Assembly: GCA_002389675.1 (NCBI GenBank)
Contig: DGQF01000034.1
Coordinates: forward strand, 128,234-192,233
Direction: 5' to 3'
Length of the DNA: 64,000 bases
Source of the DNA: Gammaproteobacteria bacterium UBA4421
GTDB lineage: Bacteria; Pseudomonadota; Gammaproteobacteria; Pseudomonadales; Azotimanducaceae
The translations under genes and the position numbers were made by a program. The notes under the pieces were generated by a model. It made no database searches and was not told where the DNA came from. It was given only the letters and a program-made list of their open reading frames with translations. This document shows, one piece after another, positions 16,766 to 25,471 of this stretch. The number at the start of each line of letters is the position of its first letter. Position 1 is the stretch's first letter.

Positions 16766-17191
16766 GTGAAATTGAAAAATCTTACAACCGCCTCGATGGC
16801 AATCCTATCGCTGCTCCTTGGTAGCGGTTGTTGTGCCTGCTCAAGTTCAGCTCCGCTGGATGTTGATAATCTTGACATTCAAGCCAGCATGCATGCGCAT
16901 CACAACATGGCGCCACCGGCAGATAGTAATGATGCCGATCACCATGTTGCTGTTTGTGCTGAACAGCTGGGCGAACCCTGTGCGCAGATGAGCGCAGAGC
17001 CGCTCAACGAGAGGGACAACATACGATTTGCGGTGCATCGGTCGGGTGGGCAGGATTTTTATTATACGCAATTTGACGCGGTGGAACTCACCAGCGTCTC
17101 ATGGTCTCTGCGGTACGTAAATTGGCCGTTGAGAGATCTGCTCAAACTGTTTAGCACGCCTGTGGTGCGTATGGACTTGCAGCTGGAGTAA
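16766..17191 (+). CDS. Putative His-rich lipoprotein of unknown function
   Basis: A protein of about 141 residues with a lipoprotein-type signal: hydrophobic stretch AILSLLLGSGC with Cys at the lipobox and three more Cys or Ser residues after it. The mature part begins with a His-rich segment (HAHHNMAPP, then DADHH), followed by a Cys pair and a C-terminal part with aromatic residues that I do not recognise. The frame is open back to 16652, overlapping the preceding gene; the GTG at 16766 or the ATG at 16796 gives a sensible signal peptide. It precedes the CusCBA genes on the same strand by about 220 bp. Histidine clusters and context suggest periplasmic metal binding, which is inference. Confidence 0.55.
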   Translation: MKLKNLTTASMAILSLLLGSGCCACSSSAPLDVDNLDIQASMHAHHNMAPPADSNDADHHVAVCAEQLGEPCAQMSAEPLNERDNIRFAVHRSGGQDFYYTQFDAVELTSVSWSLRYVNWPLRDLLKLFSTPVVRMDLQLE

Positions 17192-17204
17192 GCAGCTCCC
17201 TTTT

Positions 17205-17225
17205 GGGGGACTCCCTGATTCCCCC
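17205..17225 (+). terminator. Weak G/C hairpin after the lipoprotein gene
   Basis: A GGGGGA / TCCCCC stem of 6 bp with a 9-base loop lies 14 bp after the lipoprotein stop. There is no T-run after it, so intrinsic termination is uncertain. Confidence 0.25.
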
Positions 17226-17324
17226 TGTTCACGCCACCAGCCTGGTGCTGAATAAGTCATCCGCCCAACGTTCAAGCCGGCCAGCTTTGGTCTCTAGAGC
17301 CTAGAAACTTGGTAGTCAGATAAC

Positions 17325-17354
17325 TTGTTTAAGAAAGCGCAGCGCACATATTTA
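17325..17354 (+). promoter_or_regulatory. Possible promoter of the cusCBA operon
   Basis: TTGTTT and TATTTA are separated by 18 bp, about 60 bp before the likely cusC start, in an otherwise non-coding 224-bp stretch. The match to the sigma-70 consensus is only moderate. No clear CueR- or CusR-type dyad was recognised. Confidence 0.25.
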
Positions 17355-17415
17355 TTATGCGTCTGCGTTCAGCGCTGGTTACCGTTCAAGACAGTTGTTT
17401 GAGGCAAATCGATTC

Positions 17416-18807
17416 ATGTTTTTGCAGTTTGAAATAGAAACGGTCATTGGCGATCGGCAGGTCGTTATAACGTGCGCCCGAGTTGCGAGAAAGTGGCTAG
17501 GATGGGTACTGGTTTGTGGCGGCATTGCTTGCATCATGCCGCATCGCGGCTATGCCGAGTCCGATCTGCTCGCGGATGAGGTTGCCGGACCAGACCTGTT
17601 GACCGTTGACAGCGCGGTGCGTGTTGCGCTGCAGGACAACCCTGGGCTTGCACAGATGCAGGCTCGATATCTGGCGTTGGCGCAGGTCCCTGATCAGGTG
17701 GGTGCGTTGCCCGACCCGCTTGTCGAGTTTGGCGCGCTGAATTTCCCGACGGATACGTTTGACCGTACCCAAGAGTCTATGACTCAGTTGCGCCTTGGGG
17801 TGAGCCAGGTACTGCCTTTTCCGGGGAAACGTGGGCTGCGACGTACTGTTGCAATATTAGATTTAGAGGCGGCCGGTTTTTCTTTAAATGAAGCTCGCTT
17901 GCAGCTGGTGCGCAGTGTGACACTGCAGTGGTGGCGGCTTCACTATACAGAACACGCTTTGCAAATAATCCGGCAAAATGAATTGTTATTGGGCCAATTT
18001 ATCGAGATAGCCAATACCAAATACGCTACCGGTAAAGGATTGCAGCAAGATGTACTGCTTGCGCAGCTGGAGTTGTCAAAGCTGTTTGATCGAAAAATTC
18101 AGCTCAATGCAGACCGTCAACAACAGGCAATTGAGCTGAATATTTTGATGAACCGACCGCCGGATTTTCCGGTGAGTGTCAAAATGCAGCAAAAACGCGA
18201 GTTGCCTAATTTGATTGCGCACAGCGATCTTTACCAATTGTCCGAAGGTGCACGGCCGCGTATGCGTCAGATGCACACCCAGGTTGTGGCGGCCCGCACC
18301 CGTCTTGACCTGGCGCGAAAAGCCTATTACCCCGATTTTAAAGTAGGCCTGGCATATGGGCAGCGTGGTGGCCGCAACGCGACGCCGGCTGCTGATCGGC
18401 GGGCCGATTTCTTTTCGGTGAGCGTCGGTGTTGAGGTGCCACTATGGGCCGGCCGAAAACAAACAAAAGCAGTCTCTCAGCGCGCATTAGAAGTGCAGTC
18501 AAATCGTTATGCGCTCAATGATGAGCGGGCATTGATTAGGGCTGAAATTGCGTCTTCTGTCACGGCCTATCAGCGCGCCCGGCGGCAATTATCACTGTTC
18601 GAAAGCGGCATCGTGCCGCAGGCAGAACAAACGGTGAAGTCGATGTTGGCGGGTTATCAAGTCAGTGAGGTAGATTTTTTAAATCTTATACGCAGTCAAA
18701 TGACATTGTTTGAATATCAACTGCGCTATTGGTTGGCGTTGAGCGAAGCGCATCAAGCGCTGGCGGACATTCAAGCTGCCGTTGGAGAGGGAGTGATTTA
18801 TGAATAA
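17416..18807 (+). CDS. cusC: Outer-membrane efflux protein, TolC family (CusC-like)
   Basis: An outer-membrane channel subunit of about 463 residues with a signal peptide ending near HRGYA, then the TolC-type helical repeats: a first repeat from LTVDSAVRVALQDNPGLAQMQARYLAL and a second around LSEGARPRMRQMHTQVVAARTRLDLARKAYYPDFKVGLAYG. The LGVSQVLPFPGKRGLRRT and VGVEVPLWAGRKQ segments form the beta-strand parts. A TTG at 17395 would add seven residues; the ATG at 17416 is preferred. Its stop overlaps the adaptor gene by 8 bp. Context with CusB and CusA subunits assigns it to heavy-metal export across both membranes. Confidence 0.87.
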   Translation: MFLQFEIETVIGDRQVVITCARVARKWLGWVLVCGGIACIMPHRGYAESDLLADEVAGPDLLTVDSAVRVALQDNPGLAQMQARYLALAQVPDQVGALPDPLVEFGALNFPTDTFDRTQESMTQLRLGVSQVLPFPGKRGLRRTVAILDLEAAGFSLNEARLQLVRSVTLQWWRLHYTEHALQIIRQNELLLGQFIEIANTKYATGKGLQQDVLLAQLELSKLFDRKIQLNADRQQQAIELNILMNRPPDFPVSVKMQQKRELPNLIAHSDLYQLSEGARPRMRQMHTQVVAARTRLDLARKAYYPDFKVGLAYGQRGGRNATPAADRRADFFSVSVGVEVPLWAGRKQTKAVSQRALEVQSNRYALNDERALIRAEIASSVTAYQRARRQLSLFESGIVPQAEQTVKSMLAGYQVSEVDFLNLIRSQMTLFEYQLRYWLALSEAHQALADIQAAVGEGVIYE

Positions 18808-20116
18808 AACGTTGGTTTTTTTGGTTCTGACCAGTTTGGTTATTGGCATTGTCAGTGGTTACGCACTATTTGCTTATTGGCCTCTAGCTGCGCCATCAAG
18901 CCATGTGCAGGTCTCGCCGTCTGAACGAGAAAACGGTGCGCCGCAAGTGCTTTTCTACCGCAATCCCATGAACCCGGCGGTCACATCTGCGGTGCCTGCA
19001 AAAGACAGTATGGGTATGGACTATGTGCCGGTTTATGCGCAGACACCTGCAAGGGTGGCAGGCGCGGTCGAGATTGATTCTGTAGTTGCCCAGAACATGG
19101 GTGTGCGCAGTGCAAAAGTACAGGCAATGTCTTTGGGCCGAGTGATTATGGCAAGCGGGCGCGTTGCCTATGATGAAGAAAGGATGATTCATTTACATCC
19201 TAAAGTTGACGGCTGGATAGAGGAAATCAGGGTGGGGAGGACCGGGCAGCGGGTAAATTCTGATGACATTCTGTTGAGCCTTTATTCGCCCAAGTTGGTG
19301 GCTGCGCAGCAAGAATATTTGTTGGCTATAGAAAACATAGCGGTACTTCAGCGCAGCCCTGTTGAGCAAATTCGCCAAGGTGCTCAAGACCTGTTGGCCA
19401 GCGCGAGAGAACGCTTGCAGTTGCTGGACGTGCCCGAACACCAAATTCATGAGCTTGAACAAAGCGGCGTGGTGAAAAAAAATCTGCATATTCATGCCCC
19501 TTGGGGGGGCACGGTTGTGGGGGTAGGCGCGCGTGCCGGGCAGTTTGTTACCCCGATAACCGAGCTTTATCGGTTGGTGGATCTTACCCGAGTTTGGGTC
19601 TACGCGGATATTTTTGATTATGAATTACCTTGGGTGAAGCCAGGTGACCGGGTCACGATGACAACGCAGTCGGTCCCCGGTGAAACGTTTTCTGGCGAAC
19701 TGGCTTATATTTATCCTTACGCGAATGCTAAAACGCGTACCACGCAGGTGCGTATTGTTTTTGATAATTCGGAGGGTTTGCTGCGGCCGGAGGCCTTGGT
19801 CGATGTCCGTATAGCGTCAGATGAGCGCCGCTATCCAGCGGTAATTCCGGCGGAGGCTGTTGTCCGCTCTGGCAGTGGACCGCAGGTATTTGTTGTGAAA
19901 GCAGCAGGTAAATTTGAACCCAGACAGATCGTTACGGGTATTGAGGCTGATGGTTTTGTTGCGGTGGTCAAGGGCCTTGCCGCAGAGGAACAAGTGGTCA
20001 CTTCTGCGCAATTTTTAATCGATTCAGAATCTAAATTGCGCGAAGCAATGGCTAAAATGTTGAGCCCCAGTAAGGGCACAACCCCACCGGCTATGCACGA
20101 GCATCATCATGATTGA
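18800..20116 (+). CDS. cusB: RND efflux periplasmic adaptor with heavy-metal-binding domain (CusB-like)
   Basis: A 438-residue membrane fusion protein with one N-terminal membrane anchor (residues 5-30). A heavy-metal-binding domain at about residues 52-79 has the YRNPMNP...PAKDSMGMDYVPVY pattern, whose Met residues bind Cu(I)/Ag(I) in related proteins. The barrel-sandwich hybrid segment MIHLHPKVDGWIEEIRVGRTGQ and the alpha-hairpin follow, and the C-terminus ends in a Met/His tail (MHEHHHD). It overlaps cusC and cusA by 8 bp each. The combination of this domain and an HME-RND pump supports Cu/Ag export; other divalent metals cannot be excluded. Confidence 0.92.
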   Translation: MNKTLVFLVLTSLVIGIVSGYALFAYWPLAAPSSHVQVSPSERENGAPQVLFYRNPMNPAVTSAVPAKDSMGMDYVPVYAQTPARVAGAVEIDSVVAQNMGVRSAKVQAMSLGRVIMASGRVAYDEERMIHLHPKVDGWIEEIRVGRTGQRVNSDDILLSLYSPKLVAAQQEYLLAIENIAVLQRSPVEQIRQGAQDLLASARERLQLLDVPEHQIHELEQSGVVKKNLHIHAPWGGTVVGVGARAGQFVTPITELYRLVDLTRVWVYADIFDYELPWVKPGDRVTMTTQSVPGETFSGELAYIYPYANAKTRTTQVRIVFDNSEGLLRPEALVDVRIASDERRYPAVIPAEAVVRSGSGPQVFVVKAAGKFEPRQIVTGIEADGFVAVVKGLAAEEQVVTSAQFLIDSESKLREAMAKMLSPSKGTTPPAMHEHHHD

Positions 20117-23100
20117 TGCAATTATCAAAAGTGCTTTGCGAGACCGCGTTATCGTGTTGTTGGCCGCGTTGGCGATATCAATTGTTGGTTTTTTTGCAGT
20201 AAAAAATACCGCATTAGATGCGCTGCCGGATTTATCAGATGTTCAAGTCATTATTTTCACACCCTATGGTGGGCAATCCCCTCAGGTGGTTGAGGATCAG
20301 GTCACCTACCCGATCACGACGGCGATGTTAGCGCTGCCGAAAACGCAGGTAGTGCGGGGATACTCTTTCTTTGGTTTTTCTTTTGTTTACATCATTTTTG
20401 AGGAGGGGACGGATCTCTACTGGGCGCGTTCGCGGGTGTTGGAGTCAATGAATTATGTCAGTGGCCGCCTGCCCGCAGGGGTTACTCCAACGCTGGGGCC
20501 TGACGCCACTGGGGTAGGTTGGATTTACGAGTATGCGTTAGTCGATCGGTCAGGTCGCTATGACTTAGCCGAACTACGTTCTCTGCAGGACTGGTATTTG
20601 CGTTATTCGTTGCAAACCGTTGAGGGGGTTGCAGAAGTGGCGTCCGTTGGTGGCTACGTCAAACAATACCAGGTGGAGTTAGATCCCGGTGCATTGCAGC
20701 GTTTCAATCTGCCGTTGAATCAAGTTTTACAAGCGATTAAAGACTCAAACAAAGATGTTGGTGGCGGCCTGATTGAAATCGCCGAAACTGAATACATGGT
20801 GCGTGGCCTCGGTTATATCCGTTCGCTTGATGACCTGCGCAGTATTGCCGTTGGAATTGATTCAGCAGGCACACCCCTGCGAGTGAGCGATGTGGCTGAT
20901 GTTCGGTTGGGCCCTGCGCTTCGGCGTGGGTTGGTGGATCTAAATGGTGAGGGTGAAGTTGCAGGTGGTATTGTCATCATGCGATCAGGCGAAAATGCGC
21001 TGCAAACCATTGAGGGGGTGAGAGAAAAACTGTCTGATTTGAGCTCTGGATTACCCGCAGGGGTCGAGATTGTCCCCGTATATGATCGCGGTGACTTAAT
21101 CGAACGGGCTGTGAATAGTTTGAATCTGTCACTGCTGCAAGAACTATTGATTGTCAGTGTGGTAGTGACCCTGTTTTTGCTGCACGTGCAGTCTGTAGTG
21201 GTGGTTTTGATCACGCTGCCGCTGGGAGTGCTGATTGCCTTTATTGTCATGCAGGTACAGGGGCTCAACGCCAATATTATGTCTCTTGGTGGTATAGCGA
21301 TTACCTTGGGTGCAATGATTGACGGGGCGATTGTGATGGTTGAAAACGCCCACACTCGGCTGGCCCTAGCCCGGCAAGACAACCCCCAGGGGCTAACAAA
21401 TAGGGCCCGCTGGTCTGTTATCAGCGAGGCCTGTCGGGAAGTTGGACCGGCGCTGTTTTTCTCGCTGTTGGTGATTACCGTTGCCTTTCTGCCGATTTTC
21501 ACGCTGGAGGGGCAGGAGGGTCGTTTATTTAGTCCGCTGGCATTTACGGCCACTTATGCAATGGCGGCTTCAGCGCTGCTGGCCATCACCCTTGTTCCGG
21601 TAATGATCGGTTATTTGTTGCGCGGCAAAATCGTAGAGCCGAAAAAAAACCCGTTGAATCGTTTGCTGTTGTGGATACATCGACCAATACTCCGATTTGC
21701 GATGCGTTGGCGGATGGTAACGGTGCTTGGTGCACTGGTTCTAATGGGGATTACCCTGTACCCGTTTGCTAAGCTAGGCAGTGAATTTATGCCGCCGCTG
21801 GACGAAGGGGATATCGTCTACATGCCGACAACATTCCCGGGTATTTCGATCACCAAGGCCAAAGAATTACTGCAACAAACTGACAAAATTCTTTATCGAT
21901 TCCCGGAAGTACAGCAGGTTTTCGGCAAAGTTGGGCGAGCCGAAACAGCAACGGATCCCGCACCGCTATCAATGATTGAAACCATCATTCGCCTGAAACC
22001 GAAAGCTCAGTGGCCTGATCCTGATAAGACAACTTCCGAGTTGATCTCCGAAATGGATCGTGCGATTGCGTTTCCCGGCTTGGCGAACAGTTGGACAATG
22101 CCGATCAAAACGCGCCTGGACATGCTTTCAACCGGTATCAAGACGCCGGTGGGTATTAAGGTCTCGGGTCCGGATTTGGCGGTTTTAGAAACTGTAGCGG
22201 GAGAAATTGAGGGGATCATGCAGTCGCTACCCAATACCGTCTCTGCTTTCGCCGATAAAGCGGTGGGCGCCTATTATTTGGATTTTGCGATTAAGCGTGA
22301 TGAAGCATCACGCTACGGCTTAACAGTAGGTGCAGTTCAGCGGGTCATTGAAAGTGCGATTGGTGGTGTAGAGGCGACAGAAATAGTTGAGGGACTCGAA
22401 CGATACGCGGTGAACGTGCGTTATCCGCGAGCCCACCGGGACGAATTGGCGTCGTTACGTCGAATTTTAATTACGACGCCGACGGGAGCACAAATTCCTC
22501 TCGCAGCGGTGACCCAGATAGATCTGACCCGGGGGCCGCCGGTGATCAAGAGCGAAAACTCACGGCCAAATGCATGGGTCTATGTTGATATTTCGACGTC
22601 TGATGTCGGCGGCTTTGTTGCCCATGCGCAACAGGTGCTGGCCGAGCGAGTGGTGCTACCACAAGGCTATACCTTGATTTGGTCTGGTCAATTTGAATAC
22701 CTGCAGCGTGCCTCTGAGCGTTTGCGGGTTGTGGTGCCGGCGACGCTGTTACTGATCTTTATATTGTTGTACCTGAATTTTCGTAATGTCAGCGCGCCGC
22801 TAGTTGTTATGCTCTCGATTCCCTTTGGCTTAGTCGGTGGTGTGTGGCTGATCTATTTCAGCGGCTATAATCTCTCGGTTGCGGTAGCGGTTGGCTTCAT
22901 TGCTTTGGCTGGCATGGCGGCTGAAATTGGTGTGCTGGTGTTGAGCTTTATTGATGCTGAAATTTCCAAGCGGCGAGTTTTGGCGCCAGACGGTCTGACT
23001 TTGGATGACATTAAAGCGGCGGTGGTGCGGGCAACGTCAAGACGGGTGCGTCCGATTGTGATGACGGCGCTGTCAACTATAGCGGGCCTTGTTCCGATCA

Positions 23101-23261
23101 TGCTCAGTAGCGCTGCGGGTTCTGATGTGACCCACCGTATTGCAGCGCCAATGCTAGGTGGCATGGTAACGGTCATGCTGTTGAACCTGTTGGTATTGCC
23201 GGTGGTTTACAGTTTTGTTTTACAGTTCAAATTAAAGCGGGCAGGTTCGCCGGATGACTGA
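20109..23261 (+). CDS. cusA: HME-family RND heavy-metal efflux pump (CusA-like)
   Basis: A 1050-residue inner-membrane RND transporter driven by proton import. It has the N-terminal HME hallmark DALPDLSDVQVIIFTPYGGQSPQVVEDQVTYP split here by two membrane segments, a porter domain, the transmembrane helix 4 motif with the proton-relay acid in GAMIDGAIVMVENAH, and the second half starting near residue 540 (GSEFMPPLDEGDIVYMP). Several Met residues lie in the second porter region, as expected for a Cu/Ag substrate. The 8-bp overlap with cusB indicates coupled translation. The gene ends 4 bp before a convergent LLM gene. Confidence 0.94.
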   Translation: MIDAIIKSALRDRVIVLLAALAISIVGFFAVKNTALDALPDLSDVQVIIFTPYGGQSPQVVEDQVTYPITTAMLALPKTQVVRGYSFFGFSFVYIIFEEGTDLYWARSRVLESMNYVSGRLPAGVTPTLGPDATGVGWIYEYALVDRSGRYDLAELRSLQDWYLRYSLQTVEGVAEVASVGGYVKQYQVELDPGALQRFNLPLNQVLQAIKDSNKDVGGGLIEIAETEYMVRGLGYIRSLDDLRSIAVGIDSAGTPLRVSDVADVRLGPALRRGLVDLNGEGEVAGGIVIMRSGENALQTIEGVREKLSDLSSGLPAGVEIVPVYDRGDLIERAVNSLNLSLLQELLIVSVVVTLFLLHVQSVVVVLITLPLGVLIAFIVMQVQGLNANIMSLGGIAITLGAMIDGAIVMVENAHTRLALARQDNPQGLTNRARWSVISEACREVGPALFFSLLVITVAFLPIFTLEGQEGRLFSPLAFTATYAMAASALLAITLVPVMIGYLLRGKIVEPKKNPLNRLLLWIHRPILRFAMRWRMVTVLGALVLMGITLYPFAKLGSEFMPPLDEGDIVYMPTTFPGISITKAKELLQQTDKILYRFPEVQQVFGKVGRAETATDPAPLSMIETIIRLKPKAQWPDPDKTTSELISEMDRAIAFPGLANSWTMPIKTRLDMLSTGIKTPVGIKVSGPDLAVLETVAGEIEGIMQSLPNTVSAFADKAVGAYYLDFAIKRDEASRYGLTVGAVQRVIESAIGGVEATEIVEGLERYAVNVRYPRAHRDELASLRRILITTPTGAQIPLAAVTQIDLTRGPPVIKSENSRPNAWVYVDISTSDVGGFVAHAQQVLAERVVLPQGYTLIWSGQFEYLQRASERLRVVVPATLLLIFILLYLNFRNVSAPLVVMLSIPFGLVGGVWLIYFSGYNLSVAVAVGFIALAGMAAEIGVLVLSFIDAEISKRRVLAPDGLTLDDIKAAVVRATSRRVRPIVMTALSTIAGLVPIMLSSAAGSDVTHRIAAPMLGGMVTVMLLNLLVLPVVYSFVLQFKLKRAGSPDD

Positions 23262-23265
23262 CGCA

Positions 23266-24201
23266 TTATGTTGAGCGGGTGTTCAGGGCATCAATGGCGG
23301 GAATCAGATGTTCCACCATCAGTTTGGTCTGATGCAGCATGTCCTGCGTGCCCGAGGCGATGGGGCGAAGAATGAATTTCGCGATGCCTGCTGCACAAAA
23401 GTCGTCAACCAAGGTCATCATTTGCTCGAGGCCCCCTACCGCTGTATAGCCCTGAGCGGGTTTGCCCAGCCGTTTCTCAAGAGCTTGATTATAACGTTTG
23501 ACGATTGGTTCGTTTGGATCCCCGAAACGGAAACCGAAGCCGGCGCCAAAGTGATCGTCGTCGATTTTGCGGCCTAATTCTCCCGCTCTTTGTTTAATTG
23601 CTTTGACGACGGGGGCGATCTCTGCCGCGGTCTCGATGCCCGCCTGCCAGCCTGTTCCCCACATTGCGGTTCTTTCAATGGCTTTGGGTGCGGAACCCCC
23701 AACCCACAGCGGCAGTGGGGTTTGTACTGGTTTTGGGGCGATGCTAGCTTCACGAAGTTGAAAATATTCACCTTCAAAGGTTACTTTGTCCTCGCGCCAT
23801 AGTCGGGCCATGATTTGCAGGCCTTCGTCGGTGCGTTTGCCACGCCCTTTGGTGGGCGTACCCGTGGCGGTATAGTCTTTAGACAAGGCGCTGCCGATGC
23901 CAAACGCCGGTAGTAACCGTCCATCACTGAGCACGTCAATTGTGGCGCACTGTTTGGCCGTCAAAACAGGATGGCGGAGCCCGAGGCTGGCGACATTCAT
24001 GCCAAATTTTAAGTTTTTGCTTCCCCCAGCAAGGGCTGCCATGACGCTCATGACCTCTAAGTTCGGCACGGTGTCGATGATCCGATCACTTTGCCATAGC
24101 GAGTCAACGCCGCCGTTGTCGCATAAATCTACCCACTGCCAAAAGCCGCGAGCGTCGTCAAAATTGAAGTTTGCAATGCCAATGCCTGCGCCGTAGCCCA
24201 T
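23266..24201 (-). CDS. LLM-class flavin- or F420-dependent oxidoreductase
   Basis: A 311-residue luciferase-like TIM-barrel protein. Visible signatures are the N-terminal GIGIANFNFDDARGFWQWVDLCDNGGVDSLWQSDR, NLKFGMNVASLGLRHPVLTAKQCATIDVLSDGR at the barrel core and APKPVQTPLPLWVGGSAPKAIERTAMWGTGW, which includes the phosphate-binding region; each is written here in segments of the family pattern. Many homologues are predicted to use F420, and the organism makes F420, but FMN use is possible. An AGGGAT ribosome-binding site lies about 6 bp before the ATG. It is convergent with cusA and unrelated to it in function. Substrate unknown. Confidence 0.82.
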   Translation of the reverse strand: MGYGAGIGIANFNFDDARGFWQWVDLCDNGGVDSLWQSDRIIDTVPNLEVMSVMAALAGGSKNLKFGMNVASLGLRHPVLTAKQCATIDVLSDGRLLPAFGIGSALSKDYTATGTPTKGRGKRTDEGLQIMARLWREDKVTFEGEYFQLREASIAPKPVQTPLPLWVGGSAPKAIERTAMWGTGWQAGIETAAEIAPVVKAIKQRAGELGRKIDDDHFGAGFGFRFGDPNEPIVKRYNQALEKRLGKPAQGYTAVGGLEQMMTLVDDFCAAGIAKFILRPIASGTQDMLHQTKLMVEHLIPAIDALNTRST

Positions 24202-24472
24202 GATTTATCCCTAGATTAGATGAATGATTGGCGATTCGCGGCGGTGCTCAAAGAGCGTGCAGCTCATCGCTGGCGTGTTTAAGTTGTTATGTTAAGGGCT
24301 AATTCAGCCCTCGCAAAGACGAAATAGTCAGGATGACCGTGGCATTGTGCTCTCTCGGGGACAGCTGTCCAGTCAAGCTGAAATTGGCCCTGCAGGCATT
24401 GCTGAGCAATTTATATCCAATTCCAAGTTTGGGTGATAAAAAGCTAAGCTTGTATTTTTCGTTGGTGCGCGG

Positions 24473-25444
24473 ATGAGTGGATTGAATTTAGTTGCAGAGA
24501 TTGGCGCCACGCAAGCTGTCTTCCAATATTGCAGCGAAGGGCGTTTACATGGTCCAGTGGTTGAGTTACCCACACCGTTGTACAAGCGAGCAAACGATCT
24601 GTTGGGAGATGCGCTAGCCGCATTGGGTGGGGGTGCACCCCAGCGGGCGTTATTGGCGATAACAGGCGCTGACGGAATTGTTGACTCAGCGTCGGGGTCG
24701 AATGCGGGGTTGAGTTTTACAGCAGGAGATTGCGCAGCAGTTTTAGGTTGTCCGGCACGTGTGGTTGATGGCTTCTACGGGCTGGCGAACGATGTGCTCG
24801 ATGAGCACCCGTTGTTGCAGATTGGTGGTGATCGTTTGCAAGCCAAGACTAGGTTTATTTTACGATCAAGCCGTGAACTGGATATGGCCATACGTTACCC
24901 GGTGTTGGCAGAGCGAGCAGAGTCGCAGCAGCGGTGGCAGGTGGTGATTTCTCGAGGCGGTCATGCTGACTTGGCGCCGGGTAATCATCTTGAAATGGAG
25001 TTATGGGGTGCACTGATCACGCAGCATGACTGCGTCAGTTGGTCAACTGTGCTGTCCGAGCCCGGGCTGCAGCATTTATATCAGGCAATGTGTGCAGTCT
25101 GGGGTATGTCGCCTCAGGTGCTTTCGCCCCATGAGATTATGGCGCAGGGAGTTGATATGTCTGAGCCGGTATGCCACCAGACGTTGGAGACCTTTTGTGG
25201 TTTTCTTGGTGCGATGGCGGGGAATATGGCGGTTACGCTGGGGGCCACCGGTGGGGTTTATGTCAGCGGAGGCTTACTTGCGCAAATGTCGGAGTTTTTG
25301 CTGACTAGCCCTTTTCGTCGCCGGTTCGACGAGCGGGGTGCGATGACTGATTTGGTTCGAAATGTGCCGGTTCTAGTGCTTCTTGAGCAGGGATCAGGTG
25401 TGGCTGGTCTGGCGCGCAGTCTGGCCCAGACCGTACCTGAGTGA
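24473..25444 (+). CDS. Degenerate glucokinase-family protein (probable pseudo-kinase)
   Basis: A 323-residue protein whose C-terminal half is clearly glucokinase-like: RGGHADLAP (usually EGGH.DFAP), VLSEPGLQHLY, FCGFLGAMAGNMAVTLGATGGVYVSGGL and SPFRRRFDERG. The catalytic N-terminal motifs are lost: the phosphate-1 loop DIGGTN.R reads EIGATQAVF (residues 9-17), the NDF motif with the catalytic Asp reads VDGF (about 98-101), and the GPGTGLG adenosine/phosphate loop reads SSRELDMA (132-139). The frame is intact and full length, so this is not a simple pseudogene. It is likely a non-catalytic sugar sensor, or an enzyme with changed activity; it stands alone between divergent and convergent genes. 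Confidence 0.75.
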   Translation: MSGLNLVAEIGATQAVFQYCSEGRLHGPVVELPTPLYKRANDLLGDALAALGGGAPQRALLAITGADGIVDSASGSNAGLSFTAGDCAAVLGCPARVVDGFYGLANDVLDEHPLLQIGGDRLQAKTRFILRSSRELDMAIRYPVLAERAESQQRWQVVISRGGHADLAPGNHLEMELWGALITQHDCVSWSTVLSEPGLQHLYQAMCAVWGMSPQVLSPHEIMAQGVDMSEPVCHQTLETFCGFLGAMAGNMAVTLGATGGVYVSGGLLAQMSEFLLTSPFRRRFDERGAMTDLVRNVPVLVLLEQGSGVAGLARSLAQTVPE

Positions 25445-25471
25445 GCCCAATCGGGTTGGATAAATTCGGGT

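Noticed and set aside
20813..21553. Long minus-strand ORF (246 codons) opposite cusA
   Set aside because: It is the antisense shadow of a well-conserved RND gene, with Ser/Thr-biased composition and no domain.
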